From Crotalaria pallida (taxonomy: Eukaryota; Streptophyta; Magnoliopsida; Fabales; Fabaceae): a DNA stretch of 64,000 bases. The stretch spans positions 15,520,501-15,584,500 of the forward strand of contig CM075652.1 in the NCBI GenBank assembly GCA_037953625.1, read 5' to 3'. A program made the translations under genes and the position numbers. The notes under the pieces are model-generated. The model searched no databases. It was not told where the DNA came from and saw only the letters and a list, made by a program, of their open reading frames with translations. Positions 40,251 to 53,000 of the stretch are shown here, in pieces; within the stretch, counting starts at the first letter, position 1, and each line of letters opens with the position of its first letter.

Positions 40251-42179
40251 GAATGTTCCTAGGACTAACAAGGGCAAGAATGTTATTCCGGATGAAGGCG
40301 CTCAAGGTCATGCCCCAAGACAGCACATGACCAACTCACTAAGGAAAAGGGGCGTACTTGAACAGGAAGGACCATCTGAAGCACAAGCTCCTTCATCCTC
40401 CAACAATGATGAATTGATTCAGGAGGAATCGATACAGGCAGCAATGCCTAAGGAAGAAGTTGCATAGGAACAATCATTTATTCTTGACCCTCAAGACACA
40501 TCATTGCTCACTACATACCCGGAACACCATGCAAAGGAGATAGAGCAGAGGAAAGTAAGTGACAATAGTCATAAACTGATTAGTTTATTTTTCTTTATTA
40601 TATCAGTATGTGTTAAATATGTTTCTTTCATGATTTATAGGATCGACTTTTGACTAGGTGTCACAACCATTCCTTTGACTTTCTTGTGACACCTCGTATT
40701 TTTCTCATATGTGCGTAAACGAATTTGTCAAAATGAATCTTGACATTTTGTTTTATAAAGGATTTTCAGACAAGTATTTTACGTGAGTAAGAAATAAGGT
40801 GTTGATTTTCATGGATTTTTATAAACAAAATATTTTTATAGACGAGAAGTGAATGATTTTGTTGAGTTTGGAATGATTTGATTTACAAGAAATGAGTTGT
40901 GATTTTATTAAAGGATGATTTTTATTTGAAATAAATTTTCTCCTGGATTTGTCGACTTTGAAAATTCGTAACTTTTTAACCGTAACTTGGAATTTTATGA
41001 TTTTTATATGAAAACGATCGTCTTGAAACGTAGGATTTTAAAATATAACTTTTAAAATTTTATGGATTGATTTATAAAAATTTATTCCCTGAGTTTGTAA
41101 AGTACGAATTTTGGGATGTGTTTTGTAGAAAATGAAGTTTATTGTTATGACATGAATCCCCTATGTGATATGTGTTGGTTTGATGTGTGTTGGAATGAAT
41201 GATACATGAGAATGATTGTGTGAATATGATTCCTTAGAATTAATTGCATGATTGTGTGAATTGTTAATTATAATGTTCTAAAGTAAATATGATTAGGAAA
41301 TGAAAATGTAAGATGTACATGTATGTGTATGTATGAGTGCTACGGTTTGTATGTATGTATATGTATGTGTGTCCTACGTATGTATGTATGTATATAGGCA
41401 AGCTTAGGATTTTAATTTTTGGACAAGAAACCTATAGGATAGGTTAGAGCCATAAGAAACTAAAGTGGTAGAAAATTCAAAGTAGTAGAAAAAAGTCATC
41501 ATTCATGAAATGACCTAATACCTTAATTTACTCCACCATGTCCTCTTGATTAGATTCCTTACATGCAAACTTTAGGAAGGACCAAGTTACCCCTCCCAAT
41601 TGTGCATGGACCGAATTTTATAAGGGCCAAAAAGGGAAATCATGAGTTGGCTTATAAATAGGAGTAGCCTTAGTTCATTTCCTCCTAAACCAAACCCATT
41701 TCCTTCATTTGCCACAAACACACTCCTAAGGACTCATCAAACCCTTAGAGAGAAAAAGAGAGAGAGAAAAAGAGAGGGTGGCCGTGAGGGAGAAAGATGA
41801 AGAAGGAGGTTTAGAGCTTGATCAAGCCTCATCCTTGAAGATCCAAGTGTTAGGAAGACTAGAAGATCAACTCTTCTCTTGGTGGGTGATTCGAAGATCT
41901 TAAAGAAGATTGTAATAGTTTAGGTCTTTCTTTTTATTTTGTAGATCTTTCTTCTTTTCTTATTTGCATGTTTAATTTTATGGCTTGAAAGATGAGTGCA
42001 TGTGTTATTCTTACTTGATCATGGACTTTTAAAAACTAAAAGTGATTTGTAATATGTTAAACTATATGCATAATGATTCGGTTAAGGTTTTCTTGAAGGA
42101 TCTTGATGTTTTTCAAACTAAAACCTTAAAGATCTAAAGAAAGTTTGAGATTTTTGTGAAGCCTAAAACAAACCTTTCT

Positions 42180-42480
42180 TGCATGTTGAGTTTTCTTATT
42201 TGAAACCGTGATTTATGAAGCTTTCATGAAAAGATTTGATGAATAAATTTATAATCTAAGCTTGGTTAATGATAAAGTGAAAATCTTTGGCCTTGCATGT
42301 TGAATCTTCTTGCTAAACCATGACTTATGATGTATTTCTATGGTTATTTGATGAATAAATATATGATTTAAACTTGATTAGTGAGAAAGTTAAAGTCTTT
42401 GGTCTTGCATGTGATGTTCTTTGGTTGATGAGTGAAAAAGTTGAGATCTTTGGTCTTGCATGTCAATTTTAAGAGAAAAG
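42180..42480. repeat. Diverged tandem repeats, unit about 100-110 bp
   Basis: Recurring phrases: CTTTGGYCTTGCATGT near 42287, 42400 and 42450, and GATGAATAAATWTATRAT near 42238 and 42350. They lie inside the 6-kb LTR-like insertion. Confidence 0.5.
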
Positions 42481-44739
42481 ATCATGTTTTTCTTTTAATA
42501 TGTGACACGGTTTTGAAGAAAGAATTAAAGAAGCAAGTTTTAAAATGATTTTCGAGTATAAGCATGATTTGATCTAGTGTTTGATCTTGTGCATGTTTGA
42601 TTTTGTGAAGCCTATTCGGCCATGTTTGATAAAACTAGGATCTTTTCTTTTTTATTTTGTGAAAAGTTGATGCATGTGTGTTTTAAGACTAGATTTAATG
42701 ATTTCTAGAACATGCATGTTATTTTCATAAAGATAAAATAAGATCTTTATTTTTGGTTTGAGAAAAAGTAAGGAACTTGAGTTTATGTTATGCATGTTAA
42801 AAATGTTTGAGAAAGATTTTGTTTTGATGATGTTAATACATGTTGATGTGAATACATGATGTAGTACGTTGCTTGGAAAAAAATAATAATCTTAAAAGCT
42901 TACATGACTTGATGTTGATTATGTGGTTCTTGCAAGTTGACAATGAACAAAAACCTTGTCTTTGTGAATGATGATATTCGGCCAACATAGAAAGAGGTAG
43001 AAGGCTATGTTTGCTCATCTCTTAGGTTGCATGAATGACAAGACTAGTTGAATTTAAAGGCTTAAAAAGTACATGCATGAAATAATTAAATTTGAAGAAA
43101 ATATGTGTGATATTTTGAGGTGGTTTGTGACTCAAATCATTGTTTTGAAGATGAATTAAATTTGTAAAATTTCTTCTTGATGCTCACGGTTTTAGTCCTA
43201 AAAAAGAAAGAAAATGATTTCATGACTTTATGTCTCTATTTGTGCATTGAATCCTTGCAATATTACACCTATATAATTCGGCCAATGCATGTTAAAATGG
43301 TTGGAAAGTTTTCTTCATGAAATGACCCTTGATAATGGCTATATTCCTAGATGCATGACGCTATGTGTTTGATGGAAGTGATGTATGTTCTCTTAAATCC
43401 TTTTCGGTTTCTGGAAATAAAAATAAATAAGTTAATTTAGTTATGAGGAATTTTGTGATGTTAATTCAATGATTTCAAGTTTTAAAGTTTATTAGTGATT
43501 AGAAATTTTTGACCATGGTAATTCGGTCATTGGTGAATTAGTCACAAGGCTTAGTTTGAATTATTTTCTTAAGAGTGCTTAAGTTAGTCTATTAAGATTA
43601 TAATTTGATTAATGATTCTGAATGATTGAAAATGTGACTTTCATTATGTGAGTTGTATGTGTTGTTTGAGTGTGTTCTTGAAAAATTTAGATTGAATTGG
43701 AATTGTTCTGAATTTTGTTTGTGAGATTTATTGGTGAAAAACCTATGTTTGGATTTCAAAAGAGTTGAGAAATGTTTCATTTGAAAAGTATGATTTAAAC
43801 AACTTAAATTGATTTGAAATTTTTATATGGCATTCTTTGATCAGTATTTAACAGTATTGTGAAGTTTAAAAATTAAATGAATCAATTGGATGTGGTCTTG
43901 GAATTTTATCTTCTTGAATTTCTGTATTTCGTTTAAAGCTTAAGGATAATGATTTTATAACCAGAATGTTTTAAACTAAGAGAAATGGATTATGTTTTGA
44001 AGATGAAATTATTTTGGAATTGTTTCAAAGTTTTCTTGGAAACATTTTTGGATTTGAAATCTTTTGGATATTGGCAATATGTTTTCAAAAAGGGAATTGT
44101 TTCAAAGTGTTTTAAAAAAATTATGAATTTATCGAAATCGTTCTAACGCACGGGGAAAATGTTCTAGTTCGGGTGACGGACGAAAAGGACACGAGGCCGG
44201 AGTAGCAACTCGGGAAGCTTGGAAAGTTCTTGGAGAGCTACGTCATTCGAGGTGAGAGAGGGGCTTCCCTTAAGACGTCGTGGTATTTAGGTAACATATT
44301 AAGGCATCCAATCATCTCAAAGGTTGGACCCCGATCTCATTAAGCGAGGTAGTGGGATAGCAATTGTTTGTTTGTTTGGCTATCCGCACGAACAACTGAG
44401 ATCGGTTTGTTGTTTTAGTTGACATGTCTTTGCTGAGATAGCATGATGATATATTTTTAGTAATTATATGTGAGCTGCTTGATTTTCTTAGTATATGAAA
44501 TGATTTCATTATCTATTAAACAATTGTAATATTGTTTGAGAAATATTTAATTACACCTTGATCATGAGATGATAAGAACGAAATTGTGAAAGTAATGAAG
44601 TAAGACAGAAGATAAAAGAAGTACGGATAAGAATTATGAGAATGATTGAGAAAGAGATAAGTCATGATGTGAATGAAACTGTGAAAGAAATAAATAATGA
44701 TTGGAAGAGAAACATGAGCTGAGATTGAGAAAGAATTAA

Positions 44740-44895
44740 GAAGGATGCTGATGATGTTGCTGAGCAAAGACTGACGAGGAAGGATGCTGATGATGCTGCT
44801 GAGCAATAGCCGACGAGGAAGGATGCTGATGATGCTGCTGAGCAAAGGCTAACGAGGAAGGATGCTGATGATGCTGTTGAGCAACAGCTGATGAG
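44740..44895. repeat. Minisatellite, four exact-length 39-bp units
   Basis: Units begin GAAGGATGCTGATGATG at 44740, 44779, 44818 and 44857. Because 39 is a multiple of three, the reverse strand reads as a 13-residue Gln/His/Ser repeat, but it is inside the LTR-like insertion and has no gene context. Confidence 0.9.
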
Positions 44896-47639
44896 AATAA
44901 TGCTGATGAGATGCATGAGAAAGAGATGTGATGCAAGATGCTGTGATGATTCAAGTGATGGCATATGTGATTCTTTGGGGAACGGATTGAGCGATTAGTG
45001 GTCGGGACTCGTTGAAGGGATGTACCAAGGATGAGCCGACCATTAGGATTAAGCCGCTAATTAAAACTCTAAAACTTTAAAATCCTTTAAAAGACATTAA
45101 CGAACGCGGTGAGGCATGAGTGTGATATCGAAGTAGTGGAGAGGAAGGAACCATGGGTATCTGCGGATATCCATGAGGAGATTGCATTAGGGGAGGACAA
45201 TGACGGTGAAACGTCAAGAAGCCTGGAGTATATTTCTAGGCAGAACGAACTCCACAGGTGGCATACGAACGTGGTAGGGACTGGGTCCTAAGCCGTGGTA
45301 AGTTCTGCAGGCCCACTAGAAAATACTATCGCCCCCTAGATTGCAAATCTTGGACAGTGACAGGGACTGGAACGGGGCATTTGTGATTTGCCACTGTACC
45401 CGAGTTTTCTACAGTGTGCCTTGATAATACATGATTTGATATGATATGAATTGAATTGATTTGAGACTGTACCCGAGTTTTCTACAGTTCTCCTGGCTTG
45501 GAGCCAATTGATGTTGAGACAGCTGTCGTGCCCGCGTGGTAAAGGTCCTGTACTCCTGTTTGCTTCCGACTAGGTTGGGTGGATGACCGAGGAGATGTAG
45601 ACGTGTGCGCCGATTTTCCTCAATGATGATTTCCCCACATCTTTGAGCGAACCGAAACGATAAGACTTAAGAGACGGAAATAATCAAAAGAAAGGTACAG
45701 TGAAGACATCAAGTATAAGAAATAACTCTTGGAAGAATTGATAAGTCTTGAAACAATAATTGAAGAAGGACTGATAAGAGTTATGTAAGTTTCATGTGAA
45801 AGATATTGAGATTATTATTATAAGAAATTGAGTATAATGTGTGTTTATATGTTTATATGATGATCATGTTGTTGTTATGATTTCTTTGATGTTTGCTGTT
45901 TTGTCTTAATATATGCCTATCGTAATTCCACACAGTCGACATTTATTGTTTTGGGTAGCTTACTCTCTCCTTTACTTCTGCTTTGTATCGGAAAATTTTG
46001 TGTGATCATTAGATGGAAAATATCGCGAGATTCCAGCTTATTCGAGGGATAGGAGCATCTCCATTGAAAGGTGATAACCTAATCATGACCGCCCATGTCA
46101 TGGTTTACATAGAGATGAAGCGGCGAAGAAAGAAATCATGGAGAGGCTTTTAGCCGTGAGAGGGAGGAAGACAAAGCACGAGACGACTCGATGGAAGAGA
46201 CTCCTGAGGCGGCAAATGATGGCGATTCTGCTTTGTGGTCCGAGAGCTTGACCTACCAAGATGTGGAGCTAGATGGCGAGTCTTAGTGTGTATAACTAGA
46301 GGCTAGGTAATCCCCTCAGAGCATTGTATTCTATTGCAAGTTCTTAGTTGTCATATCTTTATCATACTGTACCCCGGCTAAAGTTTTGTTTTGCACAGAT
46401 GTTTTGAAACAAGTAAATGGGCTGTTGTAATTAAATGATTTTTTTATGGACAAGTTTCAAGGTGCGATGTCTTGTGACATCTCGGTTTGGAACTTGAAAG
46501 ATTTTATGCAATGTGAGAACATGAGTTTTTAATTGTAACTATGTTTTGAAAGTCTAAGTGTTCTCATGTCTTTATCGTACATGTTTTTTTTTTTAAAAAA
46601 AATGGCCCAAATTTTCACTATATTGAATTTAAATAGTTGTGGTTTCAAGTTGCCAAATCGGGGTGTTACATTTCTGAATTTGAATAACGAAAGGCGAGTT
46701 CCACGACAAGTGAGGTAGATCGTGGAACGGTCCGGTTTGGCACCACTTGTGAGTGCTACTCACAGTTTTATTGACAAAAGGTTGTTAGAGCCTTTGTTGA
46801 TAGGTGGTATCTGGACACTGATACCTTTCATTTGCCGATTGGGGAAATGACGGTTACACTTGACGAAGTGTCATCCTTACTGCACATCCCTGTGACTGGG
46901 ATGTTGGTGTCATGGGCTAAACCCACTACCCTCGAGGGAGTGGAAATTCTCCAGATTCTGTTAGGGTTAGATCATGGTGAAGCCATGAGGGAGACGACGA
47001 GCACTCGTACTGGTGTTGTGAAGTTCGCCCCCCCGAAGAATTGGTATAAGCGGTTTGTGGATACTGACCGCTATGATTTTGCTACTAGGTGTTACTTTCT
47101 ATATTTGATAGGCACCACGCTCTTCACTGATAAGAGCAACAATACAGTAGGTGTCCACTACCTACTTGTGTTTGAGGATTTAGACAATGTGGACTAGTAT
47201 GCTTAGGGTGCTAGTGCCTTGTCATATTTGTATGACCAGATCTCCTTCACCTCCAAGGCAAACAAATTGTCATAGGCAGGTTATACATCTCTTCTACAGG
47301 TAAATACTTTATTCCTTTTAATTTAATTTTACGTCTTTGTATTTTGTATGTGTATTACGTTATGCTTTGTAAATTGACATTCCATATTTTGTAGGCTTGG
47401 ATATTTGAGCACTTTCCGCTTAATGGCTCATGTGTTGTGTCGAGTCAAGATTATGATGAGAGTATGCCTAGACTCTTTCGGTGGGATCCAACACAGTCCA
47501 ACTCCAGGTTAGAGACACACTTTAGTATGTATCTTGAGAAGATCATACATGATCAATGTCTCTGGCGGCCCTATGCCCGTACCATAGGGTTCACCCTGCC
47601 TTTGAAGAGATTTCCCTGTACTCTGGGCATCTGAGGTGA

Positions 47640-48030
47640 TGTACTGCCAAGGTGTGCTATCTCCCGGAGAGAGTGGTACAACAATTTGGATATATTCATT
47701 ACATTCCATGGAGTCCACCCTGCTGTTCTACATACCTTTCTCAAAATACCACAGTGTAATAATATCAATCATACTAGTCCGACTAGTTGGAGTAAAAATG
47801 TGTCACTCTTATTTTTCATATTTTTATGTCCTTTAAAGTAATGAACGCTAACCAAAATTTATTTAACCTTTTTCATGGTACATGAGTTAATAACAAATAA
47901 TACTTAGAGATATTAGTATATATTTACAACGAATTTCATTGTAGCTATAGATTTCTAAAAAACCTAAATTGTCCATGATGTAAAAGGTAGAAACTAAAAT
48001 ACCAAGAGATCAGGCCATATGACAAGTCTC
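47640..48030. other. intergenic, no gene seen
   Basis: Spacer after the mobile-domain pseudogene. Confidence 0.5.
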
Positions 48031-48036
48031 GTCAGG

Positions 48037-48533
48037 TAGGGGTGTTTAGATCCAAACAAAAAAAAAACGAAAATTGATCTAAAAAAAATCAAAAACAAAA
48101 AAAAAAACCGAATTTATTTGGATGTTTTTGGACTGATTATTGAAAAATCGATTGGTTTAGTTTGGTTTTTGATTTTAGATCTAAGAACCGACTCGGACCG
48201 AACAAAACCGCTAGTTGTAAATATATACACATAAAACACAATGGATTGGACTTAATACTCGCGCACGCACTGTATGTATGAACAATGATATCTCAGTTTG
48301 TGCTAATTAGGAATGACAACAACTATGATAGTTCTTTTCATGTATATATGTTAAATTAAAATCGGACTGAACTGAACCGGAATCGCATGCTTTTATTTTA
48401 TTGGATTGGATGGTATTGGACTTGACGATGTAATTAAAAAATTTGATTGAATCGAACCACATATACATTTTATGATTGGATCGAATGACTTTTTATCTCA
48501 AAACGAAACCAGACCGAACCGCGACCACCCCTA
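48037..48533. mobile_element. Possible hAT-like MITE
   Basis: The ends AGGGGTGTTTAGATCC and, inverted, AGGGGTGGTCGCGG match over the terminal eight bases. The interior is rich in ACCGAACC/GGTTTGGTT-like motifs. No target duplication was recognised. Confidence 0.35.
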
Positions 48534-48662
48534 TTGACAAGTGCCAAGGTCAAGATATAGGTAACAATCCGAGTAGTATGCAATGACTTACAGAGACTTA
48601 ACATGACAAGGCATTTTGGACTTACGGAGACTTAACATGACAAGACATTTTGGCATTGTATA

Positions 48663-48890
48663 TTCCCTATAGTTTGAAATATAAGAAAAAAAATTAATTT
48701 CATATTTATTAAGAATGTTAATTAGTTGATTGTATTTAATTTTCTTAAATTAATAAAAAAAATTTCAAAAAAGTAACATTTGGAATGAACACAATAATAA
48801 GATGAGATAACCACTTTTTAGTGATGTTTTAGAAAAATAGTATTAACAAAGAATATTAATTAACTTTTTCTTATATTTTAAACCGGGGGA
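48663..48890. mobile_element. Decayed Stowaway-like MITE
   Basis: TATTCCCTATAGTTTGAAATATAAG at the left and TATATTTTAAACCGGGGGAA-like sequence at the right are degraded inverted ends. Confidence 0.4.
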
Positions 48891-49029
48891 AATATATTCT
48901 TATAACTTATTTCGTGGCAAAATTGTTTGAGAAGAAAAGAATATAATTGATGATAAGTCATAATATCTTTGTAGAGCTCAAGAGATAATTTGTTCTAACA
49001 TTATTATGGCGAGACCAATGGTGTTTTTT

Positions 49030-49204
49030 TTTCCATCCTTTCCTCAAATATTATTTAGGTACATCTTGATCCGACCCGGGTTATGTGCTTGACTATGACA
49101 GGTGAATATTCCAACATGAATTTTCTTCATTCACAAGAAATCGAATCCAATACCTTGTTTAGGCGAGATCGAACCGCTTACCACTCGTCCCAATCCATGT
49201 TGGT
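49030..49204 (-). mobile_element. tRNA-derived SINE, minus strand
   Basis: Read on the minus strand it has an A-box-like TGGGACGAGTGGTAAG, a B-box-like GCGGTTCGATCTC and a poly(A) tail at the 49022-49032 side. A target duplication AGACYAATGRTGTTTTTT (18 bp, two mismatches) flanks it at 49012-49029 and 49205-49222. Confidence 0.7.
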
Positions 49205-49222
49205 AGACTAATGATGTTTTTT

Positions 49223-49845
49223 AATCAAAAGCTAGATGGTAATCCTTGGAACGTAGAGATTGTCATAATGTGTTTTATTATGAAAGAAGACTTTTTTCAT
49301 ATACATTGCATGAATCAAAGTATCAAACCCCTTGATATCATTATTAAAAAACTCAGCTCTTTATTAAAAAACTTGATTAAGTTACTTTAAGTTAAGTTAT
49401 TTTTAAATTAATGTGACCTGATCTTCATGAGGATAGTCAAACTCACCGAAATGACCTATTTTAAGATCACTGTATCATTTATTGTTGATTTCCAACATTA
49501 CTTTATTATTGCCCCCTTATTTTATCTTTATAAGGGTAAACATTTATTGATTATCGCTGACTAAGAAGGAAAAATTAAATAAAATATTTAAAAAACCAGT
49601 ATTGATTAATAGTAGTAGTAATTTTTTTATCAAGTAGTATTAATTAATTAAAATTAAAATTCAATCATTATTAAATTTTGTTTGATTAAAATTTAATCGT
49701 TATTGATTTTTGACAAATATAATTTAGGCGTAGCTCCACCGCGATCGTCGGTGGTCTGTGTAACCTTAGATCCTCCCTCCTCTACCCTGTCCCTTACCCT
49801 CCCTCCCTCCTCTATACTCCATCACCCCGCACCCTCAAACCTTCC
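49223..49845. other. intergenic, upstream region of the FURRY gene
   Basis: AT-rich, becoming pyrimidine-rich after about 49750. No gene seen. Confidence 0.5.
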
Positions 49846-49849
49846 AAAA

Positions 49850-49887
49850 TCTCTCTCTCTCTCTCTCTCTCTTCTTCTTCTTCTTCC
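49850..49887 (+). repeat. (CT)n/(TTC)n microsatellite upstream of FURRY start
   Basis: About 11 CT repeats followed by five TTC repeats, about 150 bp before the ATG. A TATA-like CTATATATAC follows at about 49908. Pyrimidine repeats of this kind are frequent in plant core promoters and 5' leaders. Confidence 0.7.
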
Positions 49888-50039
49888 TAATTAATCCCTA
49901 TACCCTATACTATATATACCCCTCCGAATTTGATTTTTCTTATTATTCTTATTCTTATTATGGTTAGAATTATGAGAGGAGGGTTTTGAAAACGCAAGAA
50001 GGGGGCGAATGGTGGTTAATTAAAAATTGGAAAATTAAA

Positions 50040-53000
50040 ATGAAGGCAGGGAGCAGTGCTGCCAAGTTAATCGTTGACGCTCTTCTTCAGCGCTTCCTCC
50101 CTCTCGCACGACGCCGTATCGAAACCGCTCAAGCTCAGGTAACTTAAAAACTAACTTAACCAACTCCCTTAACTAACTTATTACTACGGTTGCAGATCCG
50201 TCGCTATTTCCTTCTCTTACTAATATTCTTCTCATTCACTTCTTCATGATAGGATGGACAGTATCTGCGACCTTCTGATCCAGCTTACGAGCAAGTCCTG
50301 GATTCACTCGCTATGGTTGCGCGCCACACGCCCGTGCCTCTTCTTGAAGCGTTGTTAAGGTGGCGAGAGAGGTTAGTGAGTCAATCATCGATGATAATAA
50401 TAATACTCAGCTCCGTTTCATATGTAGTGTGTTTTAAGGTTACGCACGAGTTTTAAGAAACGATTGAATCATGTAAGAATTTGGTGTATTTTGACTATAA
50501 GGTCCCTGTATAATCATTATTGAAGAGAAAGAAAGATGTTGGAAGTGAAAAGAAAGAGTGTAATAAATAAGGGTGTATTGGGAAAAATAACATTAATTAT
50601 GTATTGGATTTTGTAAAAGAACAATACATATGAAATATGAGACAAAAACTCTATGAACACTACATATGAAACAGAGGGAGTAATAGAGTAAACTATTAGT
50701 TTCGTCCCTGATATTTTTATGCACTTTCGTCCCTTATGTTTATCGAAAATTACATGATCATTCCTGAGATTGGCATGACTTGTTGACTTTAGTTAGTGCC
50801 TGGCGGTGACCAAAGTGAATAACATCTGTAGGATGTAAGGGACTACTTGAATGAATAACTTTTCTTAGTGTGGGGGCGTTTGTTTAATTTCAATTATATT
50901 TGGGACGAACTGATAGGCGCATACGAAGTTGGGAATGAAAATGGTAGTTTAGTCGTTAATAATAATAATAATAATAAACTTTTTTTGTTTAATTTCGTGG
51001 CGTTTGGAGGAGCTTGTAAAGAGTTAATTTGAGTTTATGTTATCATACAGAGAACTTTAGCTGATGTTATTAGGAGCTTATGAAAATAGCTTTGACCTTC
51101 AAGTTATCGCGACAGAGCTTATAGGAGGATCATAAGCTTTCTTGTGGTAGACATGCTACTTAAAGTGTTTTTGATATCTCCACGAGGAAGCTTATAAGCT
51201 TATTTGACAAATAAAAAAGAAGCTATCTATCTGTGTTTGATGTTTGGTGTGTTACGAGCTTATAAGCTCATATTTGGTAAGCTTCGTGAGGTACCTTATG
51301 AGCTTATAAGCTAGGGGTGTATGACATTTTACACTTATCAGCTAATCTTGCTTTCAATCAGCTAGCTTATCAGTTTCTATTTTTCCACTCCTAGCTTATA
51401 AGCTTTCATCTGGCTAATCAACTCCTATTTTTATGCTCCTAGCTTATAATCTTTCAGCTACTTATGGCAAACAGAGCCTTAATCAAGATATTTACCCAAA
51501 CGCACTCTTCAAAATATTGCTCTATTTTAGGTTTATGTTGCATGTTCTTAACTAACTTGTCTGGGACCCTATTGTAGTGAAATAATATCTTGACTCTCAT
51601 ACTACTGTTCCTTTTTGCCGTTGCAGTGAATCACCGAAAGGTGCAAATGATGCATCTACGTTCCAACGGAAGGTTTGTATATTGAACTTCCTCACTCTTT
51701 CTCATTTTTTTTCAGATATATAATTATGAGGTAACGTTTGGTAGACATTCTACAATGAGATGGAATATATAATATGAATTTCGTTCTGTGGTAGGTGCAT
51801 TTTATTATTTGAAGTATAGAACAGTACATAAGATTAGAAAGTGGGACAGTTTTTTCCAGGATGGAATCAAAGAGGGTGTAGAAGAGCACTCTATTCTATT
51901 CTATTATGTCTCTGTCAAAAACTACCTTTTATTTTCTGAAATATTTTCGTGTTATATTTTATGTGGTTGGTGTAACGTTAAGGTTGTTGCTTAGTGGCCA
52001 AGATGTCACAAGTTCGAATCCTGGAAACAGCCTCTCCGCTTGCGGGAGTAAGGAGGCCAAGAAAAATCATAAACAAAAGAATTAAGAAGGATTTAGAGAT
52101 CAATGCTTTATAATGGACATGGTTTATGACAGACCATATGGTGTCATTTGATCTATGAAGCTGCCTCACGTAGTGGGACTAAGTTTGTTTGTTGTTGCAT
52201 ATTACTATTATATGAGTAAACTTTATTGGTAAAACCTTGTGCTCCCCTAGGATGAGTACATATCTTATAAATTGGTAGAATTGTAGAAAATTCTGGTCCC
52301 TTGGTTACTTATGTGAGCTAAGTGGTTCTTTGATATGGTATCCGTGTGTTAATTAGTCTACCGTCTAATCTTTGTTGCCTTAGGTTTGTAAATTAATGAT
52401 ATTCTATTTTTATCAAGAAAAAAGCGTTAGTAATTGGTGGCCATGACAGGATAAGGATATGATATGATATAGAGTATGATAGGATAGGATCAGGATAGAT
52501 CTTACCATGTCCAGTGTTTGTGCACACTAGATAATGATGGCATTAATGTGTTGGCGGCAGTTTGGTGGTGACGACGGCAGTGGCGTTAATGTGTGAGGGT
52601 ATGAAGGGGAAAACTGCATTATCTTATCATGCTCATTTTTAACCCAGATCCTCCCATGGGATAGAAAATACATTTGGTGACAAGATATGATAGGCCAACA
52701 GGATAGCCTTATCCTATCATGCTGGCTCACTAAACTCTGAATTGCAATAGTATATGACAGACTATCATATCCTATCTGTCCACCAAACAAGCCCTAAGAG
52801 TAGAATTAAGTTTTGGTGCTATGTAGTTGTAACTTGTATGCTTGTGCTCTATGGTCTAACTTTGACTTTTATGCTTAATGTGCTTTCATGGGTGGGTGAA
52901 TGCTAGAGTTGTAATTGTAAAAGCCATTGTTTACCAACATTAAGATTTGTTATCGAATATACCTATATAGTTTCTAATTTCAGTTCTGTTTAGAAAACTG

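Larger units (their letters stand above)
40685..46670. mobile_element. 6-kb LTR-like insertion (giant solo LTR or non-autonomous LTR element)
   Basis: It starts TGTGACACCTCG and ends CGGGGTGTTACA, giving TG...CA termini that are imperfect inverted repeats. The exact 5-bp duplication TTTCT flanks it at 40680-40684 and 46671-46675. No gag or pol, primer site or second LTR was found across 5,986 bp. A promoter-like TTATAAATAGGAG sits at about 41650, followed by a purine-rich transcribed-looking leader. The plainest reading is a very long solo LTR, as known for some Ty3/gypsy groups; a non-coding LARD-type element is the alternative. Confidence 0.75.
40258..47633 (+). pseudogene. Plant mobile domain (MAIN-like) pseudogene, split by a 6-kb insertion
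   Basis: The left part (about 40258-40684) encodes RTNKGKNVIPDEG and, after an in-frame TAG at about 40468, PQDTSLLTTYPEHHAKEIEQ. This is the usual N-terminal feature of plant mobile domain proteins. The right part (46671-47299) encodes DTDTFHLPIGEMTVTLDEVS and the core of the domain. A further exon (47395-47633), joined by GT...TAG, encodes AWIFEHFPLNGSC and runs to a stop. Stops (about 46727, 47195-47208, 47272) and a frameshift near 46815 make it non-functional. Functional MAIN/MAIL proteins act in silencing and meristem upkeep, and many copies are carried by transposons. Which kind this was cannot be told. Confidence 0.75.

Noticed and set aside
44516..44964. Gln/His/Ser-rich protein on the minus strand
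   Set aside because: The frames are a by-product of the 39-bp minisatellite inside the 6-kb LTR-like insertion; no start context or homology.
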